The notes: generated by a model from the letters alone, not told the origin. A stretch of 64,000 bases of DNA from Rhipicephalus microplus (GCF_043290135.1 NC_134710.1:14399321-14463320), one strand, 5' to 3'; shown: positions 1-11,810, counted from the stretch's first letter. Numbers and translations are program-made.

Positions 1-1544
1 GGAATTGCGTCTTTTTCCTAAATTAGAGTACGTTTTCATCCACGCACTGTTTATTAAATTTTATACATTAGTAAATTAGAGCCTCGAATTTAGCAATAAA
101 GCAGAAGTTTTAAAATGGCTTGGCTGATTACAAGCATGGTACATTTATAAGCTGGCCTCAGCCGCCAGCTCACACGCCGCCCTTCATTTTTTTTTTCTGC
201 TTGCTTCTGTCGCCAGACACGATTGGGACGAAAAAGCGCTTCTTTTTCTTGGTTTATGCGAACTGGTACTACTGACGTAGTACTCGTGTTGACTGCAAGT
301 TTTCGTATACCAGTTTGCACCCCGTCTCCCCTCATACACCCCCCCTCCCCCCTCACACACACCCTTTAGCAGTGCTGTCATTCCTGTCTAGACATATAGG
401 CGCCTTTGCCGGAAACTCAGCCGGCGAAGGTCTGCAGGTCAGCGCAGCGCAGTCGTATACGATTTTCCTTCGTACGAGGAAAAGAGAAAAAACCTTTCAA
501 AGCATAGGTTCCGAGACGATGCAGGACAGCACACGTAACCATGCATGGACACGGCGGCGCCTCTGCGGAATCCCGACGCCACGATTCTCACCGAAGAAAA
601 CCCACGTTCGCTCGCTCTGTTTCTAGGGGGGGGGGGGGGCAGCCCGGGTGGCGCTGTCGGCTAGGGAAGCACTACCGTAACGCACAACCACGCTGGCTCC
701 TGCGCCCAGTTGCTGGCGCACGCAGTTTTTGTACGCGAAAATGGCACACTCAAAACAGAATTTTAAAATTACGCGTGGAGAAAACAAAGAAGCTGCACGC
801 TCCAAACTTTGCTTCGAAACTATACCTGCTGTATTCAGAGTATCATCGATTCTGATTCGGCTCTATAAAAGAAAGCACGAGACACGAGAGAAAGGGCTGG
901 GAAACCAGCCGAAAATGACGTCCGTCTTCATCTCTGGCTCCGTGCCTACTCTTGACGCCGCCATGCTGAATATGATTTGCACAAACATGGAGCCTATTCG
1001 TGTCATTGAGAGGGAGGGATTTCTACAATTCGTAAACGTAAGTTTTACAATTTTATAAGCCGCCTTTGATCAAAGTAACTGCTTTGAATTCTGTCAAATC
1101 CAGGTCACCGTCCCTGGCTACAAGTTGCCATCGCGCGATGACCTCAGAGTAGTTGCTGCCCGAGTAAGTATAAGTGCTGAAGACCAAAATATCATCGTCC
1201 TTGGCGTGAGCGGAGTACGTCTGTATCGCACTCAACATGACGGGTTTCCTGGCTGTCGAAGCAACATTCGTGGACAGCAACTTCGCGGCTGACACGTACC
1301 TGCTCATTTTCACTCGCCTGATGGGGAGCAACGCAGGGGCTCGGATCCGCTGCGAGTACAACGCTACTTTGCAGAAGTGGAACATCCCTGACTAAGTCCA
1401 ATATGTGTTTTCGCACTTTTTCGCCTGCGTTAACTGTTCTGATTTCATTTTCTTTGTCATCTGCGTGGTGCCAGATAACGTTTGATTGATGTGAAAGGCT
1501 TTTGAATATTCTCGGTGGGAAACTGAAAAGCACGATGAAGATGA

Positions 1545-1559
1545 CAGTTTTGACGACTG
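1545..1559. repeat. Target-site duplication (left) of the SINE
   Basis: CAGTTTTGACGACTG, identical to 1795-1809; created when the SINE inserted. Confidence 0.9.
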
Positions 1560-1794
1560 ATCTATATCTGGGGTTTAAGGTCCCAAAACCACCATAACAT
1601 TATGAGAGACGCCGTAGTGGATGTCTCCGGAAATTTCAACCACCTGGGGGTCTTTAACGTGCACTCAAATCTGTGCACACGGGCCTACAGAGTTTTCGCC
1701 TCCATCGAAAATGCAGCCGCCGCAGCAGAGATTCAATCGCGCGACCTGTGGGTCAGAAGCCGTGTACATTAGCCACCAGACCACCACGGCGGGG
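1560..1794 (-). mobile_element. Ruka-type tRNA-derived SINE, full length
   Basis: Read on the minus strand it starts with a tRNA-like head (box-A-like GGTGGCTAATG, box-B-like GATTGAATC). It continues through the tick SINE body (GCCCGTGTGCACAGATTTG, CCGGAGACATCCACTACGGC) and ends in the GGTTTTGGGACCTTAAACCC tail. It is flanked by a perfect 15-bp duplication, CAGTTTTGACGACTG, at 1545-1559 and 1795-1809. It interrupts an exon of the hAT pseudogene. Family assignment to the Rhipicephalus Ruka SINE is from memory of its structure. Confidence 0.85.
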
Positions 1795-1809
1795 CAGTTT
1801 TGACGACTG
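1795..1809. repeat. Target-site duplication (right) of the SINE
   Basis: CAGTTTTGACGACTG, identical to 1545-1559. Confidence 0.9.
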
Positions 1810-3129
1810 CCCGGAACACTTTACCAATGAGTTTTAGCGAATTTCATCAATTGGAGCAAATACGACTTGACTGCGCCGCGCACATCCTGCAGCTTAGCGG
1901 TAAAGACGCCGTTCGGCAGGTATGTGCTGATAAATAATATTATTGTTTCATCTTATATGCATCAATAGATACTTCGTCCATTCACTACTATTTTTATATA
2001 GCCAAGATTCGTTAAATAATTTGCCATGAATGCATGGGCAGACAATATAGGAACATAATAATTGTAGTTTGAAAAGGGCGGACAACTGTACTTATTACAG
2101 TTTTGATGCACGGAAGCTTTATTATGCAGATATCCGCACCCGATGTCTATCTAAAGTTTCGTGCGTGTTTCGCTACTTTATTTCAGGAATTTGTGGAGCA
2201 CTCGCTGCCGTGATCGAGGTCACGAACTCTGCTTGCCACCAATTAATTGCCGCGAATCATTTTTCTGCCGCAGACCAGGTAGCCAGTTCGAGTTCTCCTC
2301 TCACCACTTTAATAAACTGTTCTGAAGTGCATAGAAAGACAAACAAAACCGCACATCACGCAAAGGATGCCCATGTTGTTCGGAAGCTATACACTATATA
2401 GATTTGGATTAGGTTGATTCCTTGTTTAAGCTATTTTCGCTTGCTTGTATTTTGGGCTCTCTGGTATTTTCTCGTTTAATATCCTTCAACTGCATATGTC
2501 GTATTTCTCTTTCTGGAACTCTGTTGCATTGACCGTTTGCGTTACCTGTAATTGCAATGTCAATGTTTACTAATTATCATTTTCACTTTATTGTAGGACC
2601 TAAGTGCCGAGGAAGTCGTACAAAAATGTGGTGCCATCATTGCATCTATACGCAACAGCACCGCCGACACGGAAAAAGTGTTTAATGGGGCCGGTCTGCA
2701 TTTGGAATCTCACAACGCAACGAGGTGGAACTCGCAGCTTCGAATCATGAGAAAGCTTGTTACCACTCTTTCCAGTCATCCAGGACTGACAGATACCCTG
2801 CACGCGTGCAAGAAGGTTAAACTGTATAAATATGAACTGAGGCTCTCGACAGACTTGATTGAGCTTCTTTCCCCATTAGAGGAAGCTACGGAGATGCTGC
2901 ATGAAATGCATGAGACAGCCGGGCTTTTACTTCCCGCGTGGTGAAATATCGAAGTTTGCCTCGCGGAAACCTTGAACAAAGGCACAAGCGCACTTCTTAG
3001 CAAATGGACAGCTAAAGGCCTACAACGTAGCCTTGAAAAGCGGTTCGCAAGCATGTGGGCTGACTGTTTTTTTTGTGTGTGTTTTTTTATGGGAGCCCTC
3101 CTAGACCCACGGTTCAAGTGTTCGTGGTG

Positions 3130-4002
3130 TGGTGGCGGTAGTGGTTAGAAGACGAAAAAGGCACCTAATTTTTCAAGCCCGGTAGGGAGCACGGAACAGT
3201 GCCTGTTCGTGGTGTTCATCTGCAACAGCCGAGCAAATGCGTTTAGCTGTTCTGGGGAGGGGACACCTTTGTTTTAGGGCAAGACAGCGCCAGCACCGTC
3301 GCGAATGCAGACACTGAAGCAGAGCCAAGCAGGTTGATGTTTAAAAAAAATATCAGGCAAAGTGATAGTGCCCACCAAGACTATATGCCTGAATCCATTT
3401 CAGGAAAAATTTCGCTTTATCTGGCAAAAGGAACTTGTGCAGACGCGGTAAAACCCCTGTGCTATTGAAAAGCGAACAAAAGCCGCTTTTTTCTGCTTTC
3501 CCGCATCGCAAGGGCAGTTTTCAGCGTGAATGACGTGAAACACGTTTTTTTCTAAGGCATCCCTGATGATGACAGCAAAGCGAAACCGGCTGTCAAGCAC
3601 TTCTTTCTAGCAGTTCATGTTTGTGAAGCGAAACTCGCAGCCATAGGTATACGCAATATCATAGCATTTTTTTTTCTCTTTCTTTAAAGACTTAGCAGTC
3701 GTCAGATTTCTGGTTTTAGAAAACTAAATGGTGAAACGCCCATTGAGCTCGTAAGGTTTGCTTGTAAAACTTCAATGAATAAAACCGAAATAAATCTTTT
3801 TTTAATTGCACTGATTGTTATTGCAGCCTTTAAAAATCACGGCGACACCTAAGCACGTTTTACGACGTAGTGGTTGCCAAAGAACTAGTGACCAATTGCC
3901 TGGCTGTTAGTCTTGTAGAAAGATTTTCAAGCCGATGAAAATGAATGAAGTTGTGGGTGGCCTGTTTTAAACTCGAAAAGCGGCGAGCGACCGATACCGC
4001 TC
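3130..4002. other. Unassigned spacer
   Basis: No credible gene, RNA or repeat structure seen apart from short homopolymers. It contains A/T-rich stretches and AATAAA-like sites near 3780. Confidence 0.5.
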
Positions 4003-4005
4003 TTA
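4003..4005. repeat. TTA target-site duplication, left
   Basis: TTA directly outside the terminal inverted repeat; pairs with 6512-6514. Confidence 0.65.
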
Positions 4006-4882
4006 AGCCTGTTTCACATGCGAGCGAACGAGCGGCGGCGGTCGCAGCGATTAGCGGCGGGAGGACGCGCGGACGCGCGTTCGTTTCACATGCGCCGCTG
4101 CTCTTCCGCGACGCCCGCCGCTCTAGCGGGCAGTGTTGTCCGCGAAATCCGCCGGTTGAGCGCTGTTTTCAGTGGTATCTGAAAGCCGCGCTCTCCTCCA
4201 AGTGTCCTTCCTTTGGCGCCCCGTGCTACGAGGTTCATCATCAATAGCCGCTCGACTTTTACGCGTCTGTACACTGATTGAACTATTTGTAACACGAATC
4301 TTACAACAAATAAGCAACGTTTGCAGTTGCTTTTTTGTTTTGTTCTGTCTTTTTCAGGTATGATTCGTGTTGCGCGCTCATATAACCGACCATAGAGAAG
4401 CAAAAAAAAATAAAGAGTTTGCTTGTATGGCTTTATTATACAGCTGTTCCGGGTAGGTGAATGATTAGTAACCGCGAGCGTGTTTTGCACAGCACTTCCC
4501 ATGTTTTTCCGATTCATTGCTTTTGCTTTCAGCGATTTAACATTCAATTGGTAACCTTCGGCCGTGTAACTTAAATGCATGCTCCTAGGCATGTGTTGCT
4601 GTACTGGTGCCTTAAATCAACGGCTGTTCTTCGTAATCTGTGCATTGTACATTGTGCTCGCTACCCAACGTATGTTTGCTGGCCGGCCACGCATTCCGTC
4701 ACTAGAAACTGGCCAGTGCCGCAGGACTTGTGGACAGCCTGCCAGCTTGAGCGCTGTGCAGCGCAGTAGGGGACGTGGGGACGCGAGTTTGAACACCAAT
4801 GTGCTTGAATTGGCCATTCAATAAATACAGATACTGACGCATGAAGTTCACTGCCTATTTCTATTTTATTTTCAATCTGCAC

Positions 4883-5435
4883 TCACCAATCGTATGAACG
4901 CAGTGAAAGAGGACGGCGCCCCTCGCTATAGGTGGAGCAAATATGAAGTAGATCCATCTTCAAATCTGTGAGCATTTCTTGTGGCGTGCTTTGCAGGTAT
5001 GGTTTCAAAGACAAAAGAAATAACCCGTTAGCGTCCATCGCCTTGTGAGCCGCAATGACGTTGCGCACTGCGTTCAGTTCGTCGTCGACAGTTTCCAATT
5101 CTTTTTTTCGCTAACGCTTTGACCTTTGTTGTGGCGTTGATGAAACTTCCTCACTTTCTCTTGGGCAGCTGGCACCCTGTAATGGTTTGGAAAGTGGTTG
5201 ATTGGAAGGCGGTGGATTGCCGGGAGGCGGATGGTGGGGTGGCGGATTAGGTGGTGTTGTAACCCGTTCTGGTACGCTAGGTTCTTGTAATATAATTTCA
5301 AACGGATTTCTTGTGGCGCGGCAGTTATCAACATCTGAACCATTCCGGAAAGCTTGCGATGGGAGGTCGAGTGGCTCCACAGGCAAGGATGTTGGAACCA
5401 CTGTTTCCTCGCTGGCATCCATGTTACTGATTCTC
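4883..5435 (-). pseudogene. MADF-BESS protein, exon 3: Pro-rich linker and BESS motif, split by in-frame TAG
   Basis: It follows acceptor GCTTTCAG at about 5436 and continues the frame from exon 2 (QRISNMDASEETVVP). It runs through a proline-rich linker with PPNPPPHHPPPGNPPP, then QQRSKR and a TAG at 5111-5113. The same frame stays open beyond the TAG: RKKELETVDDELNAV, then FLLSLKPYLQSTPQEMLTDL, a clear BESS motif, ending at 4883. BESS motifs mediate protein-protein contacts and commonly follow MADF domains. One nonsense change (CAG to TAG would do) plus the exon 2 frameshift suggest a recently dead gene. Confidence 0.65.
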
Positions 5436-5572
5436 CTGAAAGCAATGTATAATTCAGTAAATAAATGACTATACATTACAAAGACGACAGCAAGCATACG
5501 AGTACTATGTTACATTGGCTATATAAAACTCGTGCTTAATATTGCCACCTGATATTTACGATTACGTCACGT

Positions 5573-5742
5573 ACTGCCTAGGTTCCAATACGTCTCTGAG
5601 GAAAGTCATCTGTTCAGTGTGTGGCCAATATGCTGTCTTCGATGGAGCTGCAGCACCGCTCTTTTTGATTTTTTTCTCTTCTTTTTTTTCCTGAATGTGT
5701 CCTTGAGGTTCTTCCAACGTTCTTGAAGTTCGTCTGCTGTCA
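5573..5742 (-). pseudogene. MADF-BESS protein, exon 2 (C-terminal MADF half, frameshifted)
   Basis: The exon starts at 5742 after a TTTCTTATTTAG acceptor and reads TADELQERWKNLKDTF in phase with exon 1. The typical MADF end (KKSGAAAPSKTAYWP...FLRDVL) is in another frame. One missing A in the A-rich tract around 5672-5692 would reconcile them, so this is a true frameshift or a homopolymer assembly error. A plausible donor (CA|GTACGT) ends the exon in phase 2, compatible with the next acceptor. Confidence 0.6.
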
Positions 5743-6072
5743 CTAAATAAGAAAAATTTCACATTAGAGCGAACTTTTTAGAATAATATATGCCTGGCAC
5801 ATCTATTTGGAAACTATAAGTTAAAAACATAAGTCTTTACATGAACAACGTGTACGAAAAGAAAATGTTCACGAACGGTAGAGAAATAATTCCATGTGAC
5901 ACGTGACGCATCTCGTTCCTAAATTTTATAAAAGCAAATGGGAACGTGTGTGAGCATTCAAAATGATGAATTGATGGACTTTAGTGCCACCCCATAGCTC
6001 CATGCTTGGTTCTTCAGTATTGCACACACGCACACATAGTCGTATAATCTCAAAAAGACATTGTTTACTTAC

Positions 6073-6226
6073 GAGATCCATCGACTTCTTTAAGAATCTC
6101 GGCAACTTCTTCCCAGAGGATCATCTTCTTCTGCTTATTCCGGAAATGTTTACTCTTTACGTCCCAAAGAATAGGCCGTTTAGCAACTTCAGCAATCAAC
6201 AACTCATTGAAAGTAGCGCGAGACAT
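6073..6226 (-). CDS. MADF-BESS protein, exon 1 (N-terminal MADF half)
   Basis: ATG at 6224-6226 opens MSRATFNELLIAEVAKRPIL, followed by WDV..KHFRNK..K...WEEVAEIL. This is the first two helices of a MADF (Myb/SANT-like) DNA-binding domain with its spaced tryptophans. The exon ends at 6073 with donor C|GTAAGT in phase 1. It joins exactly to the acceptor at 5743-5744 to give ..DGSLTADELQERWKNLK, the expected third MADF helix. It lies inside the TTA-flanked element, consistent with the Myb-like accessory protein of Harbinger transposons. That role is inferred. Confidence 0.75.
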
Positions 6227-6511
6227 TTGTGGGCTGGGGAGAGGACGGATGTCGTCTGCTACTCAGTCGGAGCGAGTTGTTCTGTGGAACCAGTTCCTCG
6301 CAGCGCGCGCGTCAGCTTCTCGACTCCACCCCCGTCATCACGTGTCAAACGACGTCACTGGTCGCTCTGCCGCTTGTGCCGCTAGCGATTTTTTCCAACT
6401 CGGGCGAATTTCACAAGGGCGTCTAGTCGCCGCGGTAAAAACCTGTTTTAGCCTTGCGCGGCGGCTGTCGCTCCGCTCTTGGACCAAAATCGCTCGCATG
6501 TGAAACAGGCT

Positions 6512-6514
6512 TTA
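6512..6514. repeat. TTA target-site duplication, right
   Basis: TTA directly outside the terminal inverted repeat; pairs with 4003-4005. Confidence 0.65.
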
Positions 6515-7432
6515 GGCAGGATTGATGTTGGGAGAGAAATTGTTTTAATGAGTAATAAAGCGTTTTGGAACATCGAACGAACAACCAGGCGTTACCCAAT
6601 GCGAATTGCGTAACGAGTGGGTCGTCCAATGCTCCAACAAATTATAAAACTTGTTCTTGATAAGCTATTACTATGGCACATACCAAGTTCAGGCATAATT
6701 CTTCATCATCAGCTACTGCTTAAAGACATTGAACAAAATCTTAGCAAGTGGGTAGCGGATACCACGCTTCTCCGTAGAACGACGCAGGATAGCATGTGAG
6801 TGCTGGCTTACAACCCGGATGGTAAAACACTTCGATTTCACAAATGAGGTCCGTCCGTTTCATGGCCAACCCACTGTGGTGGGTTGCGCCAGAACTCTGA
6901 GGAACAACCAACCAACCAACCAACCAAACAACCAAACAACCACAAAAATTATGATTACTTATGGCATAGTGGGTACCCAGCAAGTGGTGGCATTTACCCA
7001 AAGAGTGCTTAGAAAAGGCTTTTAAGGCTGCTCTCCCAGCTTTCGCTGTGACTGTGCTGCACGTTCCACGCAGGCCTGGCGTTTTTTTTCTTTGGCTTTT
7101 CGAGTAATAATTATTCATAAAAATAAAGAACGTACTTGAAAACAGAGAGTGCAATACTTGTTTTTACCGTTCATATAGGACACAGCATAGTCTCTATATT
7201 GAATATAAACTACAGTAATATAAAAATTGAAAATTATCGTTATCCTTTTTCTTCGCATCTGCTCCTCACTTGGCTGGGCTCGGAGCATACTCATGTGCGC
7301 ATCGCGAAGCAGGAATCATTGAAGAGGAACGTATTTTGCTATACGCTCAATTGCTACTACGTATTATCATGCTAAAACTAGTCGTGTAGGCTTGTGTACA
7401 TGTTTTAATGAAATCGAAGGTTGGCCTGCCAC
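6515..7432. other. Unassigned sequence with an (AACC)n tract
   Basis: About 45 bp of AACC/AAACAACC repeats lie at 6900-6944. Otherwise nothing recognisable. Confidence 0.5.
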
Positions 7433-7645
7433 GGTGGTTTAGTGGCTAAGGCACTTGGCTGCTAAGCCGCAGATCACGAGATCAAATCCCGGCCGCATTT
7501 TCTCGAAGGAGGTGAAAACGCTTGAGAGCTGTATGCTTAGATTCAAATGCACGTTAAAGAACCTCAGGTGGTCGAAATTTCCAGAGTCCTTTACTACGCC
7601 GTCACCCAAAGTCATATGGTGGTTTTGAGACGTTCAACGTGAATA
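7433..7645 (+). mobile_element. Ruka-type tRNA-derived SINE
   Basis: The tRNA-like head has A-box-like TGGTTTAGTGGC and B-box-like GATCAAATCCC. It is followed by the same body as the copy at 1560-1794 (ATGCACGTTAAAGAACCTCA, TGGTGGTTTTGAGACGTTCA). The sequence is diverged and no target duplication was found, so this copy is probably older. Confidence 0.75.
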
Positions 7646-8690
7646 GCTAGTATTAAAGTCAAAGATCACTTCGCATTCTCTAGCTGCGCTTTCAGTTAGC
7701 CAGAGCCAAGCCAGAGCCAAGGGTAGGCATGACGTAAAAGTATATATTAACGATCTGCGTATTTGTAAAAGAGAAACCGAGGGGAAGTTAGTGTATAAAC
7801 AAGTGCGGCAGACATTGAAGGGAGAAACAAGTAATTCATGTGCGTTGGCCTAAGGATACACCCACACGAAAGTGGCGTATACTCTCGGTACAGCCTGAAT
7901 TTTATCCCATGAGCAGTTTAGTACCCGACAGACGTTTGCGACAAACGAAGAGATTCCATACCTGCGCACAGGCGAACACAAGTTCTCACCTCATTCATGC
8001 TTGCGAGGTGCGCTTGACAAGCGTGACTACTGCGGTCCAGTGTTGCGTAATCGATGCAAAGGCACAAGGTGCCCGAACAGTGCCCTGTTCCAACTGATAC
8101 AAGCAGATCTTGGGGGTCTTGCTCCGGTTTAAGCATATCTTGGTTTTCTCCATATTCACGACCACTTCACACATCTGTAAAAATTGCTTAGTCTTCTCAC
8201 ACACTGATTTGGTCGGCAGAAAAATACGCTATGCTTTCACTTTTGGAGTGATATATTCAAGCCTAAACGATATTATGCAAATACTATGGGTAGCGATAGA
8301 ACTGCCCCTACGGGAATCAGCTGGGTGAGCTATTGCACGAAATTCGTCATCAAGCTACTAGCCCTAGACCTTGGTAACGGGTTTTGCGTGATTATGCAAA
8401 CTCGAACTATAGACCCGGGCGCGAATTCGCGATATCCTTTCCCTTCCAAGGTGCATACATTTGTTCACACGAAATAAACGCTTGAAAACATATAGAGCGC
8501 TCACAAACAATGTAAGGCAGACGACAAAGCAATGCGCTCAATATGTTAGCTCTGAGTGTGTTTTCGAGTTTTGTTTACCAACACGCCCAAAAAATGGCAA
8601 GGCTTATTTTTTTGCAGCTTTTGTTTCATCGGTTGACGTCAGCTTTATGGGGCGTACATTCTTAACTCAATAAAACTGTCAATATGCCTT
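7646..8690. other. Unassigned sequence
   Basis: No gene, RNA or repeat structure recognised. Confidence 0.45.
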
Positions 8691-8850
8691 TCCGACGTTA
8701 AGGAATTTCAGGAATGGAATTGAACAGCCTGGCCATTCCCGGAGTGGGAATGGCCAAAGTTTTTTTAGTTCCGAGGAATTTAAAGGAATGGAATTGCGGC
8801 ATGTTTTAATTCTCCAAAACGGAATTGGAGTGGAATGGAGGCACCCATTT
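8690..8850. repeat. Degenerate GGAAT-rich repeat
   Basis: Repeated GGAATGGAATT-type words on both strands (GGAATGGAATTG, GAGTGGGAATGGCC, GGAATTGGAGTGGAATGGAG) form a short degenerate pentamer-like satellite. Confidence 0.45.
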
Positions 8851-10689
8851 CACATCACTGGCGTGTAAAATACCACAAAGATCATGCGGCTGGTGGCATG
8901 CTTTTGGTTCGTTGTTCGTCCCGGTACGCTGTGCCTGTAGGTCCTGGCGCCAGTGCACACGATTGCGTCGGCGCCTGTCTCGGCGCGGCGGCGACGGCAC
9001 CTCCTCTCTGTCTGTGGAGTGCGCTGCTTGTTTGGTAGTACTGCGTTCGAGAAATAGTTGTGGAAACTAGAAAGTTAGGAAGGTATGGAACGCAAATACT
9101 GTATGGGAGACTTGGTAGATTAGAGTCGGTACACCCTTCCTCTCTCGTTCGTTGTGCTTTCGGCGCTCGTAACTCCAGTAAAAGTATCGAAACACCACGA
9201 AGGCCTTTAAAAAAACTACTATGCAAGGCGTCACGCCGTATTGTTGCCTGTCAGCCTTCGCATTGTTTACCATACACCTTCCGATTGGGATAGGTACTTT
9301 AGTGAAATAATACAAGAGCGCTCGTATAGTCATCTTCTCGCATACCTAGTTATTTTGCCCTCAGACCTATTCCAGGACTCACTTTAAGCAGAACGAGCAG
9401 GAGAGGAGGATCACTACCACAGACCCGTGCCGTATTTACTTATCGTATTAGCGTAACGTGCAGTGGCGTAGCAAAGGTGTAGCAACCCCCCCCCCCCTTC
9501 CCCCCGCCAAAATGTCCGCCTGCATGCCTTGTAACGTGACTTAACTCTTTATTGTGAACATATTAATTCTAGATGGAGGCTCCATGACACGGACAACGTG
9601 CGCCTAGAAATCATCTATACGTGCGCCTGTTAATCCAACGGCAGCCTGCGCACGCATGGCTGTTGAGCTAAAACTGTCTATCGACGAGTTTAAACCACTT
9701 TGCGCGTCTTTTTACAGTGCTGTCATAATATGAGAGACACAATCATTCATCAAGGGCGTTTGTTTGCTGATTGCAGATTTCGTCTACACTGCTGAAGGTA
9801 CAATATGTCGCTTTGAAGAGTGGTTATTGTCAGCCTTAAGAACATTTGCTGCGATATATTCAAGGCGCAGCTTGCGTCCTCTCATTCAAACGTTGGAAAA
9901 ATTCCGTAAGCTTGCACAACACCCCGACATTCTAAATAAATTGAATAAATTTTCTTTATAAAAACTAATTTGAGGCACAGGTATAGTACGGCGCTTAAGA
10001 GACGGCGCGTCACTCATCAGTTCTCCTGTCATTGGCGCAAAACGTGTGCCTATTACAAGACGGGGTTCTGCCTTCTTCGTTAAAATGTATGTTCCGAGAG
10101 AAAGTATTGAGCGGGATCGCGAAGATAACATAGCTATTTTCAAAAAAAGAACATGCACGTTTGAAGTTTAGTTGAATTCGATCGCTCGTTCATTGAAGAA
10201 GATGCTCATCGTGCTTGGTTGTTGTCTGTGCAGCGTAACGAAACGGTGGCGTGCTTTTGTTGCTGAAATCGTACCTAAAACTTATGTTGAAGAAGCTGCT
10301 CCTATATACGCGGGAAAACAGGCCTGACGCGAAGGGTATGCTCGTGTTCGTTTTCGCGCCTTCTTGCAGCAGAACACTTTCTTTGGATACTGAAGTATAG
10401 ATGACGAACAAAAATAATTAATGAAGGCATATTTCTAGCCTGAGAGGCTGCGGAATGGCTGGGAAATTGGAACCGAAGCTCGAATTGGCGGAAACTTTTC
10501 TCGTGAGAAATCTATATACACCATGTAATTATTGACCTGCTTTCTAACCAAATCTAAAGAGTGTACGAACACTTATCTGAAAGGTCGTGTTACCACTGCT
10601 TAGAGTTAGAATACTTGCCAGTAACTCTGCTGAGTGCGTCAAATGACACACTCTAAGTAGCAAGTGGTTCTACAACTATTTCAAGCTGT
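8851..10689. other. Unassigned sequence
   Basis: A CAGTGGCGTAGCAA word followed by a long C run at about 9461-9500 resembles the end of a G/C-run MITE. The rest shows nothing I can support. Confidence 0.45.
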
Positions 10690-10889
10690 NNNNNNNNNNN
10701 NNNNNNNNNNNNNNNNNNNNNNNNNNNNNNNNNNNNNNNNNNNNNNNNNNNNNNNNNNNNNNNNNNNNNNNNNNNNNNNNNNNNNNNNNNNNNNNNNNNN
10801 NNNNNNNNNNNNNNNNNNNNNNNNNNNNNNNNNNNNNNNNNNNNNNNNNNNNNNNNNNNNNNNNNNNNNNNNNNNNNNNNNNNNNNNNN
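10690..10889. other. Assembly gap (200 N)
   Basis: Exactly 200 unknown bases. The right edge resumes in a GTAT/TATG microsatellite, a likely cause of the break. Confidence 0.98.
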
Positions 10890-11650
10890 GTATGTATGTA
10901 TATATGTAGAGGGAGAGATCTACAGTAGCGCGACAAGCCCCACGACTCATTTTCTATGTTTTTCCGGGCATATGACAAAATAAGTATTTCAACTTCTGGC
11001 AAATGAGTCGGCTGCTGCCAAAGAGCACAAAATTAATGTCGCTGTCACCTCAGCGAGCTCACAAGAAACACGCGCAACGTCAGCACTGACAAATGATCTC
11101 CAATCGAGGCTTTTTAAAACAGCTTTGAAGAGCAGGCAGCCACCGCAAATGTTAAAGAAGAAACAGTGTCGACGGGAATGACAGAAAGTGCACAGCTAGC
11201 ATAGATCTGGGAATTCGACGTTAGTGCCATTTAAACAAATGTCGCTCTTTTCAAATCTTCTGAAATGCGTTGACACCACTGTAGGACGATGGCTCGGTGG
11301 TAAGAGTGACAGCCCGCCAATAACTCAACGCGCTCGCTGACGCATGGGGCCCTGAAGGCACTTGCTCGGAATGCAATGACGGAACGAAATTCCACGAACC
11401 CACGTGTGTCAATTTATGCGGAAGCATGTAGTCTGCATTGTGGCGGACAGAGGGAGACAGTGGCATAAGAACTGAAATATTGCTGTATACATAGAGGGTT
11501 TGCTACAGAAATGGGCTGGTTAGATTAGCACAATAAACCAAATAATTACGAATGAGTATACGCTAACAGATAAAAAATACGAAAGCAATGTCAAAGCAAT
11601 GCTCTTCGATTGTCAAAAATGAAAAAAAAAACAATATAAGAGAACAGTCT
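10890..11650. other. Unassigned sequence
   Basis: Only a short GTATGTATGTATATATG tract beside the gap; nothing else recognised. Confidence 0.45.
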
Positions 11651-11810
11651 TTTTTATACACACTGTAAAAAAAAATGTCTCGGTACACAGCAAAAGCTGC
11701 TGGTAAATCGTTGCCGGAGGCATTCTGTAAATGAGTAACAGCAGGCTCCGTATCACGAAGTCTCTGTTATACATTTTTCCGTATTCTCTTTCACATCATA
11801 TCTGTATTCC

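Larger units (their letters stand above)
915..3119 (+). pseudogene. hAT-superfamily transposase pseudogene, multi-exon
   Basis: Pieces of a BED/hAT-type transposase lie in order on the plus strand. The N-terminal part ends at 1037 (MEPIRVIEREGF, phase 0, donor AAC|GTAAGT). Exon 1104-1163 follows acceptor CAG and gives GYKLPSRDDL, ending CGA|GTAAGT. At about 1237-1395 comes the RNase-H-like segment FLAVEATFVDSNF...LQKWNI. Around 1473-1558 is a decayed DN...KAFE plus acidic stretch. At 1832-1920 is RLDCAAHILQL, the hAT CxxH motif, ending CAG|GTATGT. At 2598-3119, after acceptor TTGTAG, come ATRWNSQLRIM, LSPLEEATEML and ALLDPRFK. These match the usual hAT order (PSR, CxAH, TRWNS, LDPRFK). Breaks: stops near 1396 and within 1473-1558, a frameshift between the SINE and the CAAH segment, TGA at 2942-2944, and no dimerisation domain after LDPRFK. 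Intron retention argues against a processed copy. It could be a dead autonomous element or a dead domesticated gene. Confidence 0.8.
4006..6511 (-). mobile_element. PIF/Harbinger-like DNA transposon carrying only a MADF-BESS gene
   Basis: The ends are inverted repeats sharing AGCCTGTTTCACATGCGAGC (4006 inward and 6511 inward on the other strand). Each is flanked by TTA (4003-4005 and 6512-6514), the target duplication typical of PIF/Harbinger elements. The 2506-bp interior holds a spliced minus-strand gene for a Myb/SANT-like (MADF) protein with a BESS motif. Autonomous Harbinger elements usually encode a DDE nuclease plus a Myb-like partner protein. No nuclease is visible here, so this looks like a derivative that kept only the partner gene. 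Both repeat arms continue as GC-rich, partly similar sequence for about 150 bp. Superfamily assignment is inference from TIR, TSD and cargo. Confidence 0.7.

Noticed and set aside
2188..2277. Possible extra hAT exon after a TTTATTTCAG acceptor (VTNSACHQLIAANHF)
   Set aside because: The CAAH exon ending at 1920 joins 2598 directly in phase and with continuous hAT homology, so this piece is probably intronic.
7433..7510. A tRNA gene, from its A- and B-box-like sequence
   Set aside because: It is the head of a SINE: the body and tail follow directly and no cloverleaf with intact acceptor stem was found.
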